From positions 1,002,972-1,066,971 of the forward strand of contig NZ_QAJL01000003.1 in NCBI RefSeq assembly GCF_003852525.1: 64,000 bases of DNA, given 5' to 3'. The notes beneath the pieces were generated by a model. That model saw only the letters and a list, made by a program, of their open reading frames with translations, searched no databases and was not told the origin of the DNA. Of this stretch, positions 53,978 to 61,215 are shown in pieces. This stretch comes from Pedobacter sp. KBW06. GTDB lineage: Bacteria > Bacteroidota > Bacteroidia > Sphingobacteriales > Sphingobacteriaceae. The stretch's first letter is position 1, and every line of letters starts with the position of its first letter. A program made the translations under genes and the position numbers.

Positions 53978-54970
53978 ATGGAAGAAAAATCAACCTGGGC
54001 CAGATTACGCTGGCCGATAAAAGCAATCATTCTGGCCATTCCAATCATTGGAATCGGTTACTGGGCATTTGAAAGTGGTAAATTTGACGGAGCAAGCCCT
54101 AAATCAGCTACTGCAGATACCACAAGTGTCAGCCCTACAATGGCTGGTACAAAGGCCACTGATGAAAAAAGAACCTTCAATTATAGCCCTGAAAAACCCG
54201 TTAACGGAGAATACAAAGGAGTGGTTGAAGTAGGTGCTTCAGGCTTTAACTCTTTCGTTGTCAACATCGATAAAGAGAAACGCTGGGAGATCATCTCCAA
54301 AGACTTCGGTAAATCTTTCGTATATGAAGGAATGGCCACTACAGCTGATATCCGTACCGGATTAAAAAACTATATCGGTGCGATGTTTGATAAAGGGGTG
54401 AAATCAAAAAACATCCACTTCGTAATCAGTTCAGGTGCACAAAAAGAGCCTAAAACTGCAGCAATTTCTACGGAATTAAAGAAAATGGGATATGTCGTGA
54501 ACCTGGTTACTGCAGAGCAGGAAGGTAAACTAGCCTTGAAATGCGTATTGCCGGCTTCTTATTACGACAACTCTTTTGTGGTTGATATCGGCTCTGGAAA
54601 CACTAAAATCTCCTGGATAGACGGAGATGTTAAATCTGTTGAAGCACCAGGAGCTAAGTATTATGAAAAAGAATTAAAGGATGATGCCGTTTATGCACAG
54701 GTGAAAAGTGCACTGGAAAAATTGCCTGCGAAAAAACGTGAGATCTGTTTCATCATTGGTGGGGTTCCTTATGAACTGGCCAAACAAAGCCGTAACGGAG
54801 AGGAAAGATTTACGGTATTAAACAACCCTGAAAAATATGCCGTTGATAAAATCAAGATCAAAAGTGGTGTAAATATCTATAAAGCGATTAAAGATGCTAC
54901 CAAATGCGATACTTTCGTATTCGACTGGGATGCTAACTTTACCATTGGATTCTTATTGACAGTTAAATAA
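53978..54970 (+). CDS. Membrane-anchored Ppx/GppA-like actin-fold protein
   Basis: This is a 330-residue protein. One transmembrane segment (about 13-30) is followed by a Ser/Thr linker (about 38-75) and an actin-like ATPase fold. Phosphate 1 is VVEVGASGFN (82-91), a Ppx-like patch TAEQEGKLAL (178-187), phosphate 2 VVDIGSGNTK (201-210), and an adenosine-type CFIIGGVP (257-264). Ppx/GppA enzymes act on polyphosphate or (p)ppGpp, but they are soluble and about 300-500 aa, so this looks like a membrane-anchored variant with an uncertain reaction. It is the last gene of the module and is followed by a terminator. Confidence 0.72.
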   Translation: MEEKSTWARLRWPIKAIILAIPIIGIGYWAFESGKFDGASPKSATADTTSVSPTMAGTKATDEKRTFNYSPEKPVNGEYKGVVEVGASGFNSFVVNIDKEKRWEIISKDFGKSFVYEGMATTADIRTGLKNYIGAMFDKGVKSKNIHFVISSGAQKEPKTAAISTELKKMGYVVNLVTAEQEGKLALKCVLPASYYDNSFVVDIGSGNTKISWIDGDVKSVEAPGAKYYEKELKDDAVYAQVKSALEKLPAKKREICFIIGGVPYELAKQSRNGEERFTVLNNPEKYAVDKIKIKSGVNIYKAIKDATKCDTFVFDWDANFTIGFLLTVK

Positions 54971-54990
54971 GATCCTCAAATGAAGAGAAA

Positions 54991-55026
54991 AAGAGGGGTT
55001 CATCGATGATGGGCCCCTCTTTTTTT
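54991..55026 (+). terminator. Terminator of the three-gene module
   Basis: The 7-base GC-rich arms AGAGGGG and CCCCTCT are separated by 15 bases (including a CATCGATG palindrome) and followed by T6. It lies 20 bases after the actin-like gene's stop. The remaining 216 bases before the SDR gene show no gene. Confidence 0.82.
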
Positions 55027-55242
55027 TATCCCCACAGCAGCCCTAAATTATTATTTCAATCCGCTGACATTCTGTTATTGCAAAACAAACCGATCGGTCT
55101 TATATTTGTATGGTAATTACAAAAGCAATGAAGAAAACGTTGCTGTTTTTTTACTTAAAAAAAGACCAGTTGGTTTATTTTAGAACACAAACTTCATAGC
55201 GAGCAAAAACAACGTTAACAACAACATTAAAATCTAAATAAA

Positions 55243-55986
55243 ATGGACATCACAAACAATACCATCCTGATCACCGGCGGAAGCGCAGGCATCGGATTTG
55301 AAATCGCTAAAGCATTTACCGCAGCCGGCAATCAGGTGATCATCACCGGCAGAGATCAGAAAAGACTTGACGAAGCCCTGATTCAGCTTCCCGGAGCCAT
55401 TGGATTTAAAGGGGACATCAGCAATGAGCAGGATACTGCGGCATTGGTCGCTGCTCTGATCAAGGATTTTCCAGCACTGAATTTGGTGGTCAATAATGCC
55501 GGACAGGCCTACAAATATGACATCGCAAATAGCGAAAATGCTTTTGATAAAGCCCAGGATGAAATGCTGACCAATTACCTGGCCGTGGTTCGTCTGAACG
55601 AAAAACTATTACCGGCACTAAAAGCGCAAGCCACCGCAGCCATCGTAAACGTGACCTCCATTGTTGCCCTTGTTCCCGGTCAGCTGACCAGTTATTCTGC
55701 CTCAAAAGCAGCCTTACATTCCTATAGCCAGAGCTTAAGGATCGCCCTGGAAAGAAGCAGCGGACAGGTAAAGGTTTTTGAGCTGATGCCTCCATTGGTG
55801 AACACCAGCTTTAGTGCCATCATCAATGGCCACAATGGAATTCCTGCTTCAGAAGTAGCGGCAGATCTGATCGCGGCCCTTGAAAACGACGAGTTCGAAA
55901 TTCATGTGGGCAATACTAAATACGTGTATGAGCTCTCATTAACTGCACCAGAAGAAGCATTGGCCCTCATGAACCCTATAGAATAA
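55243..55986 (+). CDS. SDR family oxidoreductase (DltE-like)
   Basis: This is a 247-residue short-chain dehydrogenase. The NAD(P) loop is TGGSAGIGFEIAK, then VVNNAGQAYKYDI, catalytic Ser in TSIVALVPG and Tyr-x3-Lys in YSASK. The C-terminus FEIHVGNTKYVYELSLTAP resembles DltE-type members. It is monocistronic and converges on clpP with about 10 bases between. The substrate is unknown. Confidence 0.88.
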   Translation: MDITNNTILITGGSAGIGFEIAKAFTAAGNQVIITGRDQKRLDEALIQLPGAIGFKGDISNEQDTAALVAALIKDFPALNLVVNNAGQAYKYDIANSENAFDKAQDEMLTNYLAVVRLNEKLLPALKAQATAAIVNVTSIVALVPGQLTSYSASKAALHSYSQSLRIALERSSGQVKVFELMPPLVNTSFSAIINGHNGIPASEVAADLIAALENDEFEIHVGNTKYVYELSLTAPEEALALMNPIE

Positions 55987-55996
55987 TTGCTGCTGT

Positions 55997-56677
55997 TTAT
56001 AAAATTTCATCAATCATTCCAAACGCTTTAGCCTCTGGAGCGGTCATCCAATAATCCCGGCTGGCCGCTTCATTGATACGTTCATATTCCTGTCCGCTAT
56101 GACTGGCGATAATCTGATACAGCTCTTTTTGAATTTTAAGGATTTCCCTGACGCTGATGTCCATGTCTGTGGCAGTTCCCTGCGTTCCGCCGGAAGCCTG
56201 ATGGATCATCACCCTGGAATGTTTCAATGCAGAGCGTTTTCCAGCAGTACCAGCACATAACAACACCGAGCCAAAGGAAAGTGCAATCCCGGTACAGATC
56301 GTCGCTACATCAGGCGAAATCAGCTGCATGGTGTCATAAATTCCCAAACCTGCATACACCGCTCCTCCCGGACAATTGACATACAGCTGAATGTCTTTCC
56401 CGGCATCCACAGATTGCAGGAACAGCAACTGCGCCTGAACAACGTTCGCATTCCTGTCGTCAACAGGTTCCCCCATAAAAATAATCCGGTCCATCATTAG
56501 TCTGGAGAATACATCCATCTGGGCTACATTTAGCTGCCGCTCTTCTGTGATATAAGGGGTCATTGCCATTGGGCGCATCGCGGTGGATGCTCTGGAAATG
56601 TAATTTTCCATATAATTACTATTGATCCGGTGGTGTTTCACCGCATACTGAAAAAATTCATTCTTGTTCATATTCAT
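55997..56677 (-). CDS. ClpP-family serine protease (atypical paralogue)
   Basis: This is a 226-residue ClpP. The catalytic triad is S134 in GIALSFGSVLL, H159 in RVMIHQASGG and D208 in SRDYWM. The oxyanion region NCPGGAVYAGL is intact. The active-site segment reads ALSFG where most ClpP read AASMG, and the N-terminus has a 50-residue extension (MNMNKNEFFQ...). That fits a second ClpP rather than the housekeeping one, which is usually next to clpX; no clpX is here. An ECF sigma gene pair lies upstream on the same strand. Confidence 0.9.
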   Translation of the reverse strand: MNMNKNEFFQYAVKHHRINSNYMENYISRASTAMRPMAMTPYITEERQLNVAQMDVFSRLMMDRIIFMGEPVDDRNANVVQAQLLFLQSVDAGKDIQLYVNCPGGAVYAGLGIYDTMQLISPDVATICTGIALSFGSVLLCAGTAGKRSALKHSRVMIHQASGGTQGTATDMDISVREILKIQKELYQIIASHSGQEYERINEAASRDYWMTAPEAKAFGMIDEIL

Positions 56678-56708
56678 GGTATTAAAGGATTAAATTTTTG
56701 ACATAGCG

Positions 56709-56746
56709 ATGCCTCATCCCCTATTCGGGGAAATCTGTAAAGGCAT
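56709..56746 (-). terminator. Double hairpin between the sigma operon and clpP
   Basis: ATGCCT/AGGCAT outer arms enclose CCCC/GGGG with a 5-base loop. It lies in the 83 bases between the small partner gene and clpP. It could end the sigma operon or be a leader structure of clpP; no T-run follows strongly. Confidence 0.4.
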
Positions 56747-56760
56747 GCGAAAAATTGAAA

Positions 56761-57030
56761 TTATTTACGGAAGAGTTTCAGGATCTTCTGCCGGAAAGAC
56801 TGATGCTCAGGGGCACTGAACAACTTTTCATGGACCTTTTCGATTTCCGATCTCAGCTGCTGCCGTCCGTATTGCTGAATCAGACCATAGGTTCTTTTCT
56901 GCCAGTAGAGGCTTTCCTTCAGTTCAGGTTGTAAAATCAGCCTGGCTTCGAATAAGAGCTGATCTCCCGGCTCCCCTTTGGCACTCAGATAATCCTCCAC
57001 TAAACGGAGCTCATTCCAGGATGTCTTCAT
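56761..57030 (-). CDS. Small protein partnered with an ECF sigma factor
   Basis: This is an 89-residue soluble basic protein (MKTSWNELRLVEDYLSAKGEPGD ... FRQKILKLFRK). It has no transmembrane segment and no His/Cys zinc-binding motif. The start overlaps the sigma gene by 20 bases, which suggests coupling, and genes in this position often encode anti-sigma factors. The helical opening recalls the N-terminal part of short anti-sigma-like proteins in Bacteroidota, but no family is certain. Confidence 0.7.
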   Translation of the reverse strand: MKTSWNELRLVEDYLSAKGEPGDQLLFEARLILQPELKESLYWQKRTYGLIQQYGRQQLRSEIEKVHEKLFSAPEHQSFRQKILKLFRK

Positions 57031-57580
57031 ACTTCAGGGATTTTTCTTTTACCGTTTCTTTAACTTTTTCCAGGCATTTAAACTTCTGAACGGTGGCCGA
57101 CCGGGGACTGGAAAAGCCAAAGCGCTCTGCCATTTCTTTCATATCCATTCGCTCATAATAAAATGCACTGAGCAGCTCCATACATTTTTGTCCGGCGGTT
57201 TGCAGCAACCTGAGCAACCTGGGTGCGGAGACTTCTTCATAGCCAGAGTCGCTCAGGTTCAGGCTTTCCTCAAAGTCAGCCCCAAACTGGTCCAGGGAAA
57301 TCTTGTTATTATTTTCCTGATAGCGCTTATTCCAAAGGAATCTGGCAATCCCAAAAAGATATGATTTTTCAGTATACCTAAGGGCGACATCCCCTCGCTG
57401 TGTTTTCTCATAGTAGATCACCAAGGCATCCTGAAACAGGTCTTTGGCCTCCTCAAAGGAACCACCCATCCTGCTGATGTACCTGGCAACCAATGGGAAT
57501 GCGTCCTGATACAGCGATAATAATCGCTGCTCCCTGGCTCCTTCTTGTTTTTCCATAATTGGTATTGTCCTCATAGCCAT
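57011..57580 (-). CDS. RNA polymerase ECF-type sigma factor
   Basis: This is a 189-residue sigma-70 family protein of the ECF size. Region 2 includes EEAKDLFQDALVIYYEKTQRG with the DLFQDALV core-binding helix. Region 4 (about 120-175) is LLSAFYYERMDMKEMAERFGFSSPRSATVQKFKCLEK, a helix-turn-helix. The start could also be the Met nine codons in (MEKQEGAREQ). It overlaps the small partner gene by 20 bases. Targets are not known; the adjacent ClpP may be in its circuit. Confidence 0.88.
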   Translation of the reverse strand: MAMRTIPIMEKQEGAREQRLLSLYQDAFPLVARYISRMGGSFEEAKDLFQDALVIYYEKTQRGDVALRYTEKSYLFGIARFLWNKRYQENNNKISLDQFGADFEESLNLSDSGYEEVSAPRLLRLLQTAGQKCMELLSAFYYERMDMKEMAERFGFSSPRSATVQKFKCLEKVKETVKEKSLKYEDILE

Positions 57581-57655
57581 GATGCTTTTTATAGTATGTG
57601 ACTCTTTTTAACCAAATATCACCCGAATCCGAAGATTATTTTTCAGGACCAGTGT

Positions 57656-58237
57656 TTAACCATGAATGGCTTCCTTATTTCCGAAGCTCTGAATCAGCTC
57701 TCCTTCAAACTCCAGCCATTCTTTCCATCTTTTATCTACATCCACATCAATCGTGTATTTACGTGCAAAATTTAGGAAAGTCGTATAATGTCCCGCTTCT
57801 GAAACCATCAGGTCATGATAAAATTTAGCCAGTTCAGGATCTTTAATGTTTTGCGACAATACCCTGAAACGCTCACAACTTCTGGCTTCAATCATTGCGG
57901 CAAATAAAAGGCGGTCTATAAAAGAATTGTTCCTGCTTCCATCCTTACGACTAAACTTCACCAGGCGGCCTACATAATCATCTTTTCGTTCGCGGCCAAG
58001 GGTATATCCTCTTTTCTTGATGATCTCGATCACCATTTGGAAATGCTGCATCTCTTCAATGGCAATAGCAGTTAATTCCTCCACCAGATCCATATGTTCA
58101 GAATTATTGGTAATCAGCGTAATGGCATTGGTCGCTGCTTTCTGCTCGCACCAGGCATGGTCCGTTAAGATTTCTTCCAAATTCGATTCCGCAATATTCG
58201 CCCAACGGGGGTCTGTCAATAATTTTAATCCTAACAT
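57656..58237 (-). CDS. miaE: tRNA-(ms2io6A)-hydroxylase, MiaE-like
   Basis: MiaE hydroxylates the isopentenyl group of ms2i6A37 in tRNA with a di-iron centre. The 193-residue protein shows the di-iron helices: NLEEILTDHAWCEQKAA, AIAIEEMQHFQMV, MIEARSCERFRV and SEAGHYTTFLNFA. These supply the Glu/His ligands of the ferritin-like four-helix bundle. The length fits the family. It stands alone between the sigma gene and a divergent glycosyltransferase. Confidence 0.9.
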   Translation of the reverse strand: MLGLKLLTDPRWANIAESNLEEILTDHAWCEQKAATNAITLITNNSEHMDLVEELTAIAIEEMQHFQMVIEIIKKRGYTLGRERKDDYVGRLVKFSRKDGSRNNSFIDRLLFAAMIEARSCERFRVLSQNIKDPELAKFYHDLMVSEAGHYTTFLNFARKYTIDVDVDKRWKEWLEFEGELIQSFGNKEAIHG

Positions 58238-58325
58238 TCTGGTATAAATAAATTCTTCGTTCCAAAATTAGGAATAATCATAGTCTTTGCATTAAAAACA
58301 TCTATTTTGCATCAATTTTAAAGAA

Positions 58326-59564
58326 ATGAATGAAAATCGCATATTGATCATTGGGCTGGTCTGGCCGGAGCCAGGCTCATCGGCTGCAGGTACAAGAATG
58401 GTTCAACTGGTTCATTTGTTTCTTTCCAGGGGATATGAGGTTATTTTTGCTTCTGCAGCTTCCAAATCTGAATTTAGCTTTAACTTACAGGAGATCGGGG
58501 TATCAGAACGTGGGATCACCCTGAATGATCCGGGTTTTAATGTGTTTCTGAAAGAAATCAATCCGGGGATAGTGCTCTTCGACCGTTTTATTATGGAAGA
58601 GCAATATGGATGGAGGGTTCTGGAAGAATGCCCGGATGCGATGCGCATACTGGATACCGAAGACCTTCACTGCTTACGGAATGCCCGGCAGCAGGCCTTA
58701 AAAAAACACCAGCCTTTTAATGAGGCAGATTTGTTTACCGATATGGCCAAGCGGGAAATTGCAGCCATCCTGAGGTGCGACTTATCATTGATCATCTCTG
58801 AAGTAGAAATGAAAATTCTACAGGAACAATTTCAGATCAATCCTGCATTAATTTACTATTTACCATTTTTAGAGGAAGCGCTCAGCGGGAAAGATATCCG
58901 GAACTGGAAGCGCTTTGAGGAACGTGAGGGATTTGTCTTTATCGGGAATTTTTTACACGAACCCAACTGGCATACCCTGCAGGTCCTGAAGACAAAAGTA
59001 TGGCCACTGATCAGGAAGAAAATACCCGCAGCGAACCTTCATATCTATGGCGCTTATGCCACACAGAAGGTGATGCAATTGCACAATGAGAAAGAGCGGT
59101 TTCACATTCATGGACGCGCTAAAGATGCAAGAAAAAGCATTTCAAGTCATAGGATTTTGCTGGCACCCATCCAGTTCGGAGCAGGTGTCAAAGGGAAGTT
59201 CATAGATGCCATGCAGGTAGGAACACCTGCAGTAACTACAACTGTCGGGGCCGAAGCCATGACCGGAGGCATGGATTGGAATGGGGAAATAGCAGATGAT
59301 TTAGCCCTTTTTTCGGATCAGGCTGCGGCTTTATATCAAGACAAAACCCGATGGCTGCAGGCACAGCAAAACGGGGTCCTGATCATTAATGAGCGTTATG
59401 GAAAATCAGGTTTTATGGATGCATTTATGACGGCAATAAAGCTTTTATCCGCTGATTTAACCGGACATCGCCGCCGAAATTTCTTTGGGCAGATCCTGCA
59501 GTACCATACCGCAAGCAGCACCAAATATATGTCCTTATGGATTGCAGAAAAAAAAAGGCCCTAG
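58326..59564 (+). CDS. Glycosyltransferase (GT-B fold, GT4-like)
   Basis: This is a 412-residue cytoplasmic or membrane-associated transferase. The N-terminal Rossmann region has GLVWPEPGSSAAGTRM, typical of GT-B enzymes that lack long signal. The C-terminal donor-binding half has GFVFIGNFLHEPNWHTLQVL, then ILLAPIQFGAGVKGKFIDAMQVGTPAVTTTVGAEAM, which is the GT4 donor-site pattern. The target glycan is unknown. The 3' end overlaps the terminator of the convergent HTH gene. It lies about 2 kb from a polysaccharide gene cluster. Confidence 0.85.
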   Translation: MNENRILIIGLVWPEPGSSAAGTRMVQLVHLFLSRGYEVIFASAASKSEFSFNLQEIGVSERGITLNDPGFNVFLKEINPGIVLFDRFIMEEQYGWRVLEECPDAMRILDTEDLHCLRNARQQALKKHQPFNEADLFTDMAKREIAAILRCDLSLIISEVEMKILQEQFQINPALIYYLPFLEEALSGKDIRNWKRFEEREGFVFIGNFLHEPNWHTLQVLKTKVWPLIRKKIPAANLHIYGAYATQKVMQLHNEKERFHIHGRAKDARKSISSHRILLAPIQFGAGVKGKFIDAMQVGTPAVTTTVGAEAMTGGMDWNGEIADDLALFSDQAAALYQDKTRWLQAQQNGVLIINERYGKSGFMDAFMTAIKLLSADLTGHRRRNFFGQILQYHTASSTKYMSLWIAEKKRP

Positions 59565-59582
59565 TTTTCACAAAGGGCCTTT
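59554..59582 (-). terminator. Terminator of the HTH gene embedded in the glycosyltransferase 3' end
   Basis: Perfect 9-base arms AAAGGCCCT and AGGGCCTTT (59554-59562, 59574-59582) enclose an 11-base loop. On the minus strand a T-run follows. The stop codons of both convergent genes lie within the hairpin, so they end at the same structure. Confidence 0.85.
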
Positions 59583-59912
59583 ACGTACCAATCTCTTATA
59601 ATCTTCCAGCAATGCAATGTACTTTTCCATCCAGTAATAAACGGAATCAGGCGGACTAAAGCGATGGTCAGAATTTAAGACCATCAAATCTTCCTTAGGC
59701 ATGAACTGTTTGAATTCATCTTCAAAATCATTTGAAAAATCGTAATCTATCACTTTCCCTATCTCACAAATTACGTCAGCATGCAATTTTTTTTGCCTGA
59801 ACCAATTGTACAGGGTCCTCCTGTTTACATGTAATCGCCTTGATAATTCACTAATGTTCACATTCTTCCGCCGAACAGCAAGTTCAACGATTTCACCAGC
59901 ATTAAGTTCCAT
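59568..59912 (-). CDS. Small helix-turn-helix protein
   Basis: This is a 114-residue protein with one HTH: VNISELSRRLHVNRRTLYNW FRQ (residues about 18-40), followed by an acidic DYDFSNDFEDEFKQF stretch. I start at MELNAGEIVELA; a longer reading adds ten residues. HTH proteins of this size often act as XRE-like regulators. It is convergent with the glycosyltransferase and shares its terminator. The 235 bases upstream to the AraC/PAS gene show nothing clear. Confidence 0.75.
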   Translation of the reverse strand: MELNAGEIVELAVRRKNVNISELSRRLHVNRRTLYNWFRQKKLHADVICEIGKVIDYDFSNDFEDEFKQFMPKEDLMVLNSDHRFSPPDSVYYWMEKYIALLEDYKRLVRKGPL

Positions 59913-60177
59913 AGTCTTTGTAATTATTACATCATAAAACAACTTTTAGGTTAAACAATTTGGGATGCGTTTAAACAAAAAAAGGAAGAAGCAATTCTGG
60001 AGGGTTCGAGCGCAGATCTAATCTAGTTTGAGCAGCAGTTATGGTTCAACGTCAATGTTATCAAAATAATAGACGTTTCAGTATAAATTTTCAAAATCTT
60101 ACAATCAAATATATTCCTAAAAAAAGTATTGTAAGAACCTACTGGTGGTCAAAAATCTATTATTCATGTTCAAATCC

Positions 60178-60849
60178 TCAATAAGTGGTTACAAAAAGGA
60201 TCATCCCTCCCAATTCCCCCACATCATCATACCAGGGATTCACTGTGCTTTTCAATAAAGTTCCGTCAATATAAAAATCATAATCTCCAGCCAGCGTAGC
60301 TATTTCTCCCTGCAAAACCCTTCGTTTTAAAAGGTCCAGGTCTTTACCCTTTCCTGGGAAAAAGTCAAAGAAATTTTTACCAATTAAATCAACATCTGTT
60401 AAATTACACACGCTTATTAATTGTTTCGAAATCAACAAATAATTCATGTTTTTATCCAACATGGCCACCGGCAAAGGAAATTGAGAGATCAGGATATGGT
60501 TCCTTTCGGTCAGGTCCTCATTCTCTTTTTCATGGCTGTTTTTCTCCCCTTTATTCCGCAAATACCGGTTGTAACATAAGGTATAGTTTGCGGGGTTTGA
60601 GAAGCCCAGCATAAATGCCATTTGTTTCTTACTGCAACCTGTACTTCGAATGTGTTCTTCGGCAAATTCCATTTGTAATCTTCTGAAATAGAGGTATGGA
60701 CTGGTCTGGAACGTACTTTTAAAATCACGCATCAGCTTAGAAACAGAAATATGATGCAGGCCCGCCAGATTTTCTACCGCAGGGAATCCTGAAAGGATCA
60801 CTGTACCAAGATATTCGGCAATTTGAACACTTTTATTATTAGTCCCCAT
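60178..60849 (-). CDS. AraC-type HTH protein with C-terminal PAS domain
   Basis: This is a 223-residue protein in the unusual order HTH then PAS. The AraC-type DNA-binding part (residues about 25-95) includes HHISVSKLMRDFKSTFQTSPYLYFRRLQ and SKKQMAFMLGFSNPANYTLCY. The PAS domain (about 115-223) has PVAMLDKNMNYLLISKQLISV, then DLIGKNFFDFFPG and ESTLKSTVNPWYDDVGELGGMILFV-like segments. Most AraC proteins have the sensory domain first. It may sense a small ligand or redox state and control genes nearby, perhaps the polysaccharide cluster. That link is only by position. Confidence 0.78.
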   Translation of the reverse strand: MGTNNKSVQIAEYLGTVILSGFPAVENLAGLHHISVSKLMRDFKSTFQTSPYLYFRRLQMEFAEEHIRSTGCSKKQMAFMLGFSNPANYTLCYNRYLRNKGEKNSHEKENEDLTERNHILISQFPLPVAMLDKNMNYLLISKQLISVCNLTDVDLIGKNFFDFFPGKGKDLDLLKRRVLQGEIATLAGDYDFYIDGTLLKSTVNPWYDDVGELGGMILFVTTY

Positions 60850-61215
60850 GATGTTCGGATGTTATTTTGTCAGCACACGGTTTGACATGAGCAAGGCTTA
60901 ACCAGCTGCTGCCCATGAGTAAAAACGTACCGCTTAGGTTCCAACATCAAAATCATGAACTGCAATCACAGCAGAAAAATATTCCTCCCGGACCTCAGTA
61001 TATTTACCGTTAAGGCTGCGACCTGAGAATTCCCCCAAAGATAGCCGCAGCCTGATTCCAAAAGCCCCCTGACTTCCGGAATACAAATTAAAAAACGCCC
61101 CCATTTTTTATTTTTTATTTATAAATTTTCTTTCCCTTATTTCCCCGTTAATGATGTTTTCCCACAACATCCGGGAATAACTGAACCTTAATATAACAAA
61201 AAAATTACAGAACCA
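60850..61215. other. Intergenic region upstream of the AraC/PAS gene, no gene seen
   Basis: These 366 bases have no convincing open frame. They contain a 7-base GC-rich inverted repeat GGCTGCG/CGCAGCC (61014-61020 and 61046-61052) with a 25-base spacer, and an AT-rich stretch (about 61090-61140). The repeat may be a terminator or leader structure. The role is not determinable. Confidence 0.4.

Noticed and set aside
60001..60050. tRNA-like GGTTCGA segment
   Set aside because: Only a T-loop-like string; no cloverleaf arms or acceptor stem could be built.
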